This document shows positions 1 to 5,591 of a DNA stretch of 5,591 nt, piece by piece. This DNA comes from Sphingomonadaceae bacterium (lineage in GTDB: Bacteria > Pseudomonadota > Alphaproteobacteria > Sphingomonadales > Sphingomonadaceae): positions 1 to 5,591 of the forward strand of contig JAFAZM010000026.1 in the NCBI GenBank assembly GCA_019239785.1, given 5' to 3'. The position numbers and the translations under genes were made by a program. The notes beneath the pieces are model-generated. The model was not told the DNA's origin and searched no databases. It worked only from the letters and a program-made list of their open reading frames with translations. Every line of letters begins with the position of its first letter. Position 1 is the first letter of the stretch.

Positions 1-30
1 GTGCATGATCCCGAATGCGTGCAGCGCTTC

Positions 31-38
31 AGGGGGAG
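31..38 (+). promoter_or_regulatory. Ribosome binding site of the GH3 gene
   Basis: AGGGGGAG sits four bases before the ATG at 43 and is the only good Shine-Dalgarno-like stretch near the 5' end. It decides the start in favour of the ATG over the in-frame GTG at base 1. The signal peptide beginning right after this ATG agrees. The promoter must lie upstream of the window. Confidence 0.7.
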
Positions 39-42
39 CAAC

Positions 43-2679
43 ATGCCGAGCATACCGACGCCGTTCCGTGCAGGATTTGCCGCGCTCGTCGCTCTCACCT
101 GCACCATGCCCGGCACCGCCCAGGAAATGCCGAATCCGCCCCCACCCTATCGCGACACGTCCCTCACCCCCGAGGCCCGCGCCGCCGACCTGGTCTCCCG
201 GATGACGCTGGAGGAAAAGGTCCAGCAGCTCTTGAACGACGCGCCGGCGATCCCGCACCTCGGGGTGAGGGAATATAATTGGTGGAGCGAGGGCCTCCAT
301 GGCGTGGCCGCGAACAATATCGCGACCGTGTTCCCGCAGGCGATCGGGCTCGCCGCGACCTGGGACGCGCCGCGCCTGCACGATGTCGCCGACACGATCG
401 GCGTCGAGTTCCGCGCCAAATATGTCCAGGACCGCCATCGCCTCGGCGGCTCCGACTGGTTCGCCGGCCTCACCGTCTGGTCGCCGAACATCAACATCTT
501 CCGGGATCCGCGCTGGGGGCGGGGCCAGGAGACCTATGGTGAGGACCCGTATCTCACCGCGCGGCTGGGCGTCGCCTTCGTCACCGGGCTGCAGGGGAGC
601 GACCCGCATTATCTGCGCGCCGTCTCCACGCCCAAGCATTTCGCGGTGCACAGCGGGCCCGAGCCCAACCGCCACCGCGAGGACGTCCACGTCTCCGCGC
701 ACGACCTCGAGGACACCTATCTGCCCGCCTTCCGCGCCACCGTGATGGAGGGCCATGCGGGCTCGGTGATGTGCGCCTACAATGCGATTAATGGGGCGCC
801 GGCCTGTGCCAATGACGATCTGCTCGTGCGACATCTGCGCCGGGACTGGGGCTTCACCGGCTATGTGGTGTCGGACTGCGATGCGGTCGGCAACATCTAC
901 CGCCCCAACGAGCATCATTATACGGCGACGCCCGAGGAAGGCGTGGCGGCCGCCTTCCGCTCCGGCATGGACCTGATCTGCGGCGACGCCTTCGAAGCCG
1001 AGCATATCTTGAGCGCAGTGCGCCGGGGGCTGCTTCCGGAGGCGACGCTCGACGTCGCGCTGCGGCGCCTGTTCACTGCGCGTATGCGGCTCGGCCAGTT
1101 CGATCCGCCGGGCTCGGCCTTCCCGACCATCTCCGCTCACGACAACGACACCGAGGCACATCGCGCGCAGGCGGAGCGGACCGCCGAGGCCTCGATGGTG
1201 CTGCTGCGCAACCAGGGCGATCTGCTGCCGCTGCGGGCGCCGCCGCGCAGCATCGCGGTGATCGGCCCCAATGCCGACAATGTCGATGCCCTGGTCGGCA
1301 ATTATAACGGCACGCCGTCGCATCCGGTCACGATCCTGGCCGGGCTTCGCCGCCGCTTCCCCGACGCGCGCATCACCTATGTGCAGGGTGCGGGGCTGGT
1401 CGATCCGGCGCTGTTGCCGGTGCCGGACGAGGCGCTCTGCGTCGATGCCGGCTGCGGCGCGCGGGGCCTCACCGAGGTGCAGTTCGCCGACCCCAGTCTC
1501 TCCGGCACGCCGGTGTCGACGGCGGTGCGACCGAATGCGCGCCAGTCCTGGCAGGGCGAGCAGCGCGTCGGGAGCACGCGCTGGACTGGCTTTCTCCGGG
1601 CGCCCGAAAGCGGCGAATATCGCTTCCGCTACGATGCGGCGGGCGGATACCGCGTCTGGGTGGGTGACAGGCTCGTCGTCGATGCCTGGCATGTGGACTG
1701 GCGCCCCTCGATCGCGACCGGGAGGATCGCGCTCGAGGCCGGCCGGACCTATCCGCTCCGCGTCGAGACCTTCCAGCGCCGGGACTCCGGCGACGAGCGC
1801 CTGGTCTGGAGCCTGCCCAGCGATCGCGGCGCGCGGGACGCGGTGGCGGCGGCGCGGGATGCCGATCTGGTCGTCTTTGTCGGCGGCCTCACCGCCCAGC
1901 TCGAAGGCGAGGAGATGCGGATCGAGACACCGGGCTTCGCCGGCGGCGACCGCACCAGCCTCGACCTGCCGGCGCCGCAGCAACGCCTGCTCGAGCGCGT
2001 CGTCGCGACCGGCAAGCCGGTGGTGCTGGTGCTGATGAACGGCAGCGCGCTGAGCGTGAACTGGGCCGATGCGCATGTGCCGGCGATCGTCGAGGCGTGG
2101 TATCCGGGCGGCGAGGGCGGCACCGCGGTCGCACGGCTCATCGCCGGCGATTACAGCCCAGCCGGCCGGCTGCCGGTGACCTTCTACCGGTCCGTCGACC
2201 AGCTCCCGGATTTCGAGGATTATGCCATGGCGCGGCGCACCTACCGCTATTTCGACGGCGCGCCGCTCTACCCGTTCGGCTACGGCCTCTCCTACACCAG
2301 CTTCGCTTATGCCGCGCCGCGCCTGTCCAGCACGCAAGTGCGCGCGGACGGATCGGTGACTGCGTCGGTGGAAGTCGCGAACACCGGCGCGATGGACGGC
2401 GACGAGGTGGTGCAGCTCTACCTCAGCCGCCCGGGCGTCGCCGGCGCGCCCCGCCGCGCGCTCGCCGGCTTCCAGCGCATCCGTCTGGCGCGCGGGGAGC
2501 GGCGGCGCGTGCAATTCACCCTTCAGGACCGCGCGCTCAGCATCGTCGATCCTGAGGGTGTGCGGCGGATCGTGCCGGGGACGGCCGAATTGTGGCTCGG
2601 CGGCGGCCAGCCCGATGGCGGTGCGCCGGGCGTCGCTACACGCTTCCGGATCGCGAGCGCGGCGACCCTGCCCGATTGA
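43..2679 (+). CDS. Secreted GH3 beta-glucosidase/beta-xylosidase with inserted PA14 domain
   Basis: This is a retaining exo-glycosidase that should release terminal beta-linked glucose or xylose (possibly arabinose) from oligosaccharides, in the periplasm or outside the cell. The ATG at 43 is chosen because AGGGGGAG lies just upstream and a signal peptide follows directly (FAALVALT core, likely cleavage at GTA|QE, residue 26). The open frame continues to base 1 with a GTG there, but those extra 14 residues look non-coding. The product is 878 aa. From this ATG, the TIM-barrel domain spans about 45-350, with NWWSEGLHGV (80-89), KHFAVHSGPE (198-207) and the nucleophile motif VVSDCDAV (Asp278). 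The alpha/beta sandwich domain spans about 385-470 and resumes at about 595-750. The acid/base Glu is one of those in LEGEEM (620-625). A PA14 domain (about 480-592) interrupts the sandwich. A C-terminal fibronectin III-like domain (about 760-855) contains EVANTGAMDGDEVVQLYL. WSEGLHGV and SDCDAV resemble the xylosidase/glucosidase clade of GH3. The exact substrate cannot be fixed from sequence, so no symbol is given. The family call is very secure. Confidence 0.95.
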   Translation: MPSIPTPFRAGFAALVALTCTMPGTAQEMPNPPPPYRDTSLTPEARAADLVSRMTLEEKVQQLLNDAPAIPHLGVREYNWWSEGLHGVAANNIATVFPQAIGLAATWDAPRLHDVADTIGVEFRAKYVQDRHRLGGSDWFAGLTVWSPNINIFRDPRWGRGQETYGEDPYLTARLGVAFVTGLQGSDPHYLRAVSTPKHFAVHSGPEPNRHREDVHVSAHDLEDTYLPAFRATVMEGHAGSVMCAYNAINGAPACANDDLLVRHLRRDWGFTGYVVSDCDAVGNIYRPNEHHYTATPEEGVAAAFRSGMDLICGDAFEAEHILSAVRRGLLPEATLDVALRRLFTARMRLGQFDPPGSAFPTISAHDNDTEAHRAQAERTAEASMVLLRNQGDLLPLRAPPRSIAVIGPNADNVDALVGNYNGTPSHPVTILAGLRRRFPDARITYVQGAGLVDPALLPVPDEALCVDAGCGARGLTEVQFADPSLSGTPVSTAVRPNARQSWQGEQRVGSTRWTGFLRAPESGEYRFRYDAAGGYRVWVGDRLVVDAWHVDWRPSIATGRIALEAGRTYPLRVETFQRRDSGDERLVWSLPSDRGARDAVAAARDADLVVFVGGLTAQLEGEEMRIETPGFAGGDRTSLDLPAPQQRLLERVVATGKPVVLVLMNGSALSVNWADAHVPAIVEAWYPGGEGGTAVARLIAGDYSPAGRLPVTFYRSVDQLPDFEDYAMARRTYRYFDGAPLYPFGYGLSYTSFAYAAPRLSSTQVRADGSVTASVEVANTGAMDGDEVVQLYLSRPGVAGAPRRALAGFQRIRLARGERRRVQFTLQDRALSIVDPEGVRRIVPGTAELWLGGGQPDGGAPGVATRFRIASAATLPD

Positions 2680-2685
2680 GCCGTC

Positions 2686-2749
2686 GGGGGGCGAGCAAGA
2701 GAGTAAGGGCGCCTTTCTGCTCCGGGGGGGGGCGGCGTGGACCTTGGGG
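2686..2749 (+). other. G-tract cluster (potential G-quadruplex) in the convergent gap
   Basis: Four top-strand G runs fall within 64 bases: G6 at 2686-2691, G3 at 2707-2709, G9 at 2724-2732 and G4 at 2746-2749. They lie in the 3' untranslated part of the GH3 transcript and just beyond the xth stop. Loops between the runs are 13-15 bases, longer than the usual 1-7, so a stable four-run quadruplex is uncertain. The G9 run is also prone to slippage and sequencing length errors. It is non-coding, so a miscount here would not alter a protein. Confidence 0.35.
2693..2722. other. Imperfect hairpin between convergent genes, possible weak terminator
   Basis: GAGCA at 2693-2697 pairs with TGCTC at 2718-2722. 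After one bulged A, GAGAG (2699-2703) pairs with CTTTC (2713-2717) with one G-T wobble, giving about 10 bp around a 9-base loop. It begins 14 bases after the GH3 stop and lies between two convergent genes, where a terminator is expected. However, no T tract follows on either strand: the top strand continues into C2G9. It is therefore not a classical intrinsic terminator. It may be a transcript-end stabilising hairpin or chance. Confidence 0.3.
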
Positions 2750-2756
2750 CGGAGCG

Positions 2757-3536
2757 TCAATCCTCGTCCGCCAGCTGCACCCAGGTCGGCGCGTGGTCGC
2801 TGGCCTTCTCCCGCGCCCTTACCTCACGATCCACGTCCGCCGCGACGAGTCGCTTCGCCGCGACCGGGTTAAGCAGCAGGTGGTCGATGCGGATGCCGGC
2901 GTCGCGGGCGAAGGCGTTGCGCCAATAATCCCAGAAGGTGAAAATCCGCTCGTCCGGGTGGAGCTTGCGGATCGCGTCGGTCCAGCCCTGCTTCAGCAGC
3001 CGGACATATTGGGCGCGCGGCTCGGGCTGGAACAAGGCGTCGTCGAGCCAGCGCTCCGGCTTGTAGACGTCGGCGTCGGCCGGGATGATGTTGTAGTCGC
3101 CCGCGAGCACGACCGGGCAATCGAGCCCGACCAGCTCCGCCGCGCGGGCCATGAACCGCTCCGTCCAGGCGAGCTTGTAGTCGAACTTCGAGGTGCCGAT
3201 CGGATTGCCGTTGGGCAGATAGAGACAGCCGACGAGCACACCCCGGATCGCCGCTTCGATGTAGCGGGACTGGCTGTCGTTGGGATCGCCCGGCAGGCCG
3301 CGATGGGTCTCGACCGGCTCGCAGCCCCTGGCGAGGATGGCGACGCCGTTCCAGCTCTTCTGCCCGTGCCAGACCGACCCATAGCCGGCCTGCTCGATCG
3401 CCGCGGCGGGGAATTTCTCGTCGGGCGCCTTCAGCTCCTGCAGGCAGGCGACGTCCGGCGCCGCCTCCTCCAGCCATTGCAGGAGCGCCGAGAGCCGGGC
3501 GCCGATGCCGTTCACGTTGAAGGTCGCAATACGCAC
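2757..3536 (-). CDS. xth: Exodeoxyribonuclease III (AP endonuclease, XthA family)
   Basis: This is a cytoplasmic base-excision repair enzyme. It cleaves DNA 5' of abasic sites and removes blocked 3' ends through a Mg-dependent endonuclease/exonuclease/phosphatase fold. With the GTG at 3536 as start, the product is 259 aa and aligns without gaps to the N-terminus I recall for E. coli XthA (RIATFNVNG against KFVSFNING), placing the metal-binding Glu of LQELK at residue 34 as in E. coli. Other active-site motifs are LYLPNGN with Tyr106, the catalytic GDYNI (Asp147, Asn149), GIRIDH (Asp218) and the terminal SDHAP (Asp247, His248). All expected residues are present, so the enzyme should be active. 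The frame can extend 12 codons to a TTG at 3572, preceded by a weak GGAAA, but that extension has no family counterpart. The GTG itself has no clear ribosome binding site. The gene converges with the GH3 gene (77-base gap) and diverges from the phosphatase gene. Confidence 0.94.
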   Translation of the reverse strand: MRIATFNVNGIGARLSALLQWLEEAAPDVACLQELKAPDEKFPAAAIEQAGYGSVWHGQKSWNGVAILARGCEPVETHRGLPGDPNDSQSRYIEAAIRGVLVGCLYLPNGNPIGTSKFDYKLAWTERFMARAAELVGLDCPVVLAGDYNIIPADADVYKPERWLDDALFQPEPRAQYVRLLKQGWTDAIRKLHPDERIFTFWDYWRNAFARDAGIRIDHLLLNPVAAKRLVAADVDREVRAREKASDHAPTWVQLADED

Positions 3537-3603
3537 GTCGAAGCGAAACCGCGGCTGGTCGATTTGGTTCAAGATTTCCGCGCGCTACTGGCTAGCTTCT
3601 CGC

Positions 3604-3686
3604 CAGTCATTGCGGGCGCGAAGCGCGCGACGCTCCGGCTTGCGCCTGCGCCCCGCCGGTTTGCTTCGTCCCACTCGCCATGACGG
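3604..3686. repeat. Degenerate intergenic palindrome resembling dispersed alphaproteobacterial repeats
   Basis: The left arm, 3606-3624, reads GTCATTGCGGGCGCGAAGC. The right arm, 3663-3684, reverse-complements to GTCATGGCGAG followed by TGGGACGAAGC. Both arms share GTCAT-x-GCG-x-G and end in GAAGC, with a small length difference, around a GC-rich centre of about 38 bases. The arm consensus (GTCATTGCGAGCG...GAAGCAA) is like short palindromic repeats that I recall being scattered between genes in many alphaproteobacteria. It lies in the divergent gap, close to the start of both flanking genes, and is clearly mutated relative to that consensus. Only one copy is present in this window, so calling it a dispersed family is inference. 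Confidence 0.5.
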
Positions 3687-3712
3687 AGGGGTCCGAACCG
3701 GGCCGCAGAAAA

Positions 3713-3718
3713 AGGTGG
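3713..3718 (+). promoter_or_regulatory. Ribosome binding site of the PhoD-family phosphatase gene
   Basis: AGGTGG, within AAAGGTGGG, lies seven bases before the ATG at 3726, which is ideal spacing. It favours this ATG over the second in-frame ATG at 3732, where the gap would be 13 bases. I see no convincing -35/-10 pair and no Pho-box-like direct repeat in 3537-3725. Confidence 0.65.
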
Positions 3719-3725
3719 GCACAGC

Positions 3726-5591
3726 ATGACCATGAATCGTCGCGAATTCGCCGCCCTCGCCGCCGCCTTCGGCGCGAGCCTCGCCTTCGGTCCGGGCCGC
3801 GCCGCCGCCGCCCCCTGGCGCGAGCGACGCGAGGCCTATCCCCAGGGCGTCGCTTCGGGTGATCCCGATGCGCACAGCGTTATATTGTGGACGCGCCGCG
3901 CGCCGGAGGCCGGCGCTGCGTCCTATCGCCTCGCAGTGGAGGTCGCCGAGGATCCCGCTTTCGCGCATGTCGTCGCGCGCGGGACTTCGCGCGTCGATGC
4001 AAGCACCGACTGGACCTGCCGCTTCCTCGCCGCGGGCCTGCGCCCGTCACGCGAATATTTCTATCGCTTCACCGACGAGAGCGGCGCCGGCAGCCGCGTC
4101 GGGCGGACGCTGACCGCGCCAGCCGAAGATGACGGCCGGCCGTTCCGCTTCGCCTTCGTCTCCTGCCAGGACGTGACCCTGGGCGCGTGCAACGCCTATC
4201 GGCGGATGATCTATGAAGACGAGGCGGCCGCGCCGCAGGACCGGCTCGGCTTTGTCCTCCATCTCGGCGACTTCATCTACGAGATTACAATGTACCCCGA
4301 GGACGGTCACGACGGCCAAAGCGGCACCCGGCGGATCCGCGGCAATCTGCGCTATCCCAATGGCGAGAAGCGGCACAATTATCATTTTCCGACCAGCCTC
4401 GCCGACTATCGCACGGCCTACGCGACCTATCTGCTCGATCCTGACCTCCAGGACGCGCGGGCGCGCTTCCCGTTCGTGCCCATGTGGGACAATCACGAAT
4501 TCTCCTGGCAGGGCTATCAAAGCCAGCAGGTCTTTTTCGGCGAAACCTTTCCGGCGCAGACCAAGAAGGTCTACGCCAGCCAGGCCTGGTTCGAATATCA
4601 GCCCGCCCGCATCGTCCAGGCGGGCGGGCAAGGCCTGGAGCGCTTCCACGCGCCCGAGGTGCACGACGCGGCGCTCACGCGGTTCGATTCGCTCGGCACC
4701 GGGCTCGAACCGAACAATCTCACCGCGATCCACGCCCTCAAGGTCTACCGCACGCTCAAATGGGGCCGGAATGCCGATCTGATCCTCACCGACAACCGCT
4801 CCTTCATGGGCGCGCAGCCGCCCAGCGACGGCCTTCCGGACGTCACCGGCTTCCCGGAATTCTATCCCGAAGAGGTGCTCGAGATCCTCGACGGCGGCCG
4901 GGATTATAATGACGGCAATCCGCCGGCGACGATCTCGATCGGCGGCCACGACATCCCCAATCCCGCCAGGGATGCGCCGCGCCAATCCTATCTCGGCGTG
5001 GAGCAGAAGGCCTGGCTGCACGGCCAGCTCCGCGGCTCGCGCAAGCCCTGGAAGATCTGGGGCCATAGCTTCGGCACCCTGCGCTTCCGGGCCGATGTCC
5101 AGAATCTGCCCGCGCCGCTCCGCGCCGATTGGCCGGTCGCCGGCTATGGCGGCGTGCGCCTCGGCTACGAGATCGATCATGGCGAGATCGCCGACCTGCT
5201 GAAGCGGGAGGGCATCACCGGGCTCGCCATCGTCGCGGGCGACAGGCACAGCTTCTGGGCCGGCACCTTCTCCAAGCATGTGCCGCCCAAGCCGTTCGAG
5301 CCGGTGGCGGTCGAGTTCATCGGTGGGTCCATAATCTCGGTCGGCGCCGCCGAGGGGTTGGAGCGCATGCGGCGCGACCACCCGCTGCGCGCGCTCTATG
5401 TCCATGACGGCCCGAACGGACCGGACGGTCATAAATTCAACATGACGGTGCGCCACGGCGTTCGCTCGGCGCTCGAGCTGGCCCGGACCGGCGACGAGGC
5501 GGCCGCGCGGGCGCTCAGCAATCCCGAGCTCGCGCCGCACATCCATTTCGCCGACTGGGGCGGCCATGGCTATGCGACGGTGCGGGTCAGC
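3726..5591 (+). CDS. Tat-exported PhoD-family alkaline phosphatase/phosphodiesterase (3' end cut by window)
   Basis: This is a metallophosphatase that should hydrolyse phosphate mono- or diesters outside the cytoplasm, likely for phosphate scavenging. The frame is open for all 622 codons to the window edge, so the C-terminus and stop are missing. The N-terminus MTMNRREFAAL carries a twin-arginine motif (Arg5-Arg6), then an Ala-rich hydrophobic stretch and likely cleavage near Ala26-29. This implies folded export with metals already bound. The PhoD N-terminal domain spans about 38-130, starting with YPQGVASGDPDAHSVILWTR. The catalytic domain starts at about 140, with SCQD (146-149), LHLGDFIYE (178-186), LADYRTAYATY (225-235), WDNHEFSW (254-261), DNRSF (356-360), KIWGHSFG (443-450), GDRHSFW (505-511) and HIHFADWGGHGYATV (605-619). 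These correspond to the metal-site and fold motifs of PhoD. Oddities are WDNHE and GDRH where classical members have WDDHE and GDVH, and an extra segment at about 296-336. The enzyme could equally be a phospholipase D-like or phosphodiesterase member. The family is certain; the substrate is not. Confidence 0.93.
   Translation, partial: MTMNRREFAALAAAFGASLAFGPGRAAAAPWRERREAYPQGVASGDPDAHSVILWTRRAPEAGAASYRLAVEVAEDPAFAHVVARGTSRVDASTDWTCRFLAAGLRPSREYFYRFTDESGAGSRVGRTLTAPAEDDGRPFRFAFVSCQDVTLGACNAYRRMIYEDEAAAPQDRLGFVLHLGDFIYEITMYPEDGHDGQSGTRRIRGNLRYPNGEKRHNYHFPTSLADYRTAYATYLLDPDLQDARARFPFVPMWDNHEFSWQGYQSQQVFFGETFPAQTKKVYASQAWFEYQPARIVQAGGQGLERFHAPEVHDAALTRFDSLGTGLEPNNLTAIHALKVYRTLKWGRNADLILTDNRSFMGAQPPSDGLPDVTGFPEFYPEEVLEILDGGRDYNDGNPPATISIGGHDIPNPARDAPRQSYLGVEQKAWLHGQLRGSRKPWKIWGHSFGTLRFRADVQNLPAPLRADWPVAGYGGVRLGYEIDHGEIADLLKREGITGLAIVAGDRHSFWAGTFSKHVPPKPFEPVAVEFIGGSIISVGAAEGLERMRRDHPLRALYVHDGPNGPDGHKFNMTVRHGVRSALELARTGDEAAARALSNPELAPHIHFADWGGHGYATVRVS
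4601..4629. repeat. Perfect 10-bp GC-only inverted repeat inside the phosphatase gene
   Basis: GCCCGCCCGC at 4601-4610 is exactly the reverse complement of GCGGGCGGGC at 4620-4629, separated by the nine-base loop ATCGTCCAG. Pairing stops at A-A on the outer side. It encodes the stretch around QPARIVQAGGQ (about residues 292-302), right where the extra segment of this PhoD variant begins. There is no T tract after it, so it is not an intrinsic terminator. It may simply reflect Pro/Ala/Arg and Ala/Gly codons in a GC-rich gene. Confidence 0.6.

Noticed and set aside
1..42. GTG at base 1 as the start of the GH3 gene.
   Set aside because: The added 14 residues precede a normal signal peptide, and the ribosome binding site at 31-38 points to the ATG at 43. 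The GTG is just where the window begins.
1271..2035. A 254-codon plus-strand frame inside the GH3 gene.
   Set aside because: It is out of frame with a well-supported GH3 protein and is dominated by Arg, Ser, Ala and Pro, typical of a frame-shifted reading of GC-rich DNA.
2519..2558. Imperfect inverted repeat (CCCTTCAGGA with TCCTGAGGG) near the end of the GH3 gene.
   Set aside because: It is a short bulged stem with a loop of about 21 bases inside coding sequence and has no T tract, so it is well within chance for this base composition.
2592..3683. A 363-codon open frame on the plus strand covering the xth region.
   Set aside because: It overlaps the 3' end of the GH3 gene and runs antisense across all of xth, whose catalytic residues are intact. 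Its sequence is low in motifs and biased in composition, so it is a shadow frame.
3537..3725. Possible PhoB-binding box or sigma-70 promoter upstream of the phosphatase gene.
   Set aside because: I found no pair of CTGTCAT-like direct repeats and no well-spaced -35/-10 elements. The only GTCAT sequences belong to the arms of the palindrome in opposite orientation.
3585..3968. A minus-strand frame of 127 codons spanning the divergent gap and the start of the phosphatase gene.
   Set aside because: It is antisense to the Tat signal peptide region and covers the palindromic repeat. Its Gly/Ala/Arg-rich product shows no domain.
4047..5567. A 506-codon open frame on the minus strand opposite the phosphatase gene.
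   Set aside because: It is fully antisense to a clear PhoD-family protein with conserved motifs throughout. Its product has the Arg/Ala/Gly/Val-rich, motif-free composition expected when a GC-rich gene is read backwards. No recognisable domain or convincing start signal was seen.

Overview
The window comes from a high-GC bacterium. Codon use is G/C-rich at third positions but keeps many TAT, CAT, AAT and GAT codons. With the protein families present, this suggests an alphaproteobacterium, most likely a sphingomonad (Sphingomonadales). That placement is inferred from style and is not proven. I see no RNA gene, CRISPR array, insertion sequence, phage gene or obvious horizontally acquired island, and I did not find an undescribed system.

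Layout: (1) 43-2679 (+) encodes a secreted glycoside hydrolase family 3 beta-glucosidase/beta-xylosidase with a PA14 domain inserted in its second catalytic domain. (2) 2680-2756 is a short convergent intergenic gap with an imperfect hairpin and a cluster of G tracts, including nine Gs in a row. (3) 2757-3536 (-) encodes exodeoxyribonuclease III (XthA family), probably from a GTG start. (4) 3537-3725 is a divergent intergenic region holding a decayed palindromic repeat and the phoD-type ribosome binding site. (5) 3726 to the window end (+) encodes a Tat-exported PhoD-family metallophosphatase whose C-terminus is cut off by the window edge. It is open for 622 codons with no stop.

The three genes do not form an operon: GH3 and xth converge, and xth and the phosphatase diverge. 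Two of them act outside the cytoplasm on nutrients: GH3 on plant-type oligosaccharides or glycosides, and the phosphatase on organic phosphate esters. ExoIII is a cytoplasmic DNA repair enzyme. Nothing in the sequence ties them into one pathway. Long open frames antisense to xth and to the phosphatase gene are composition shadows.
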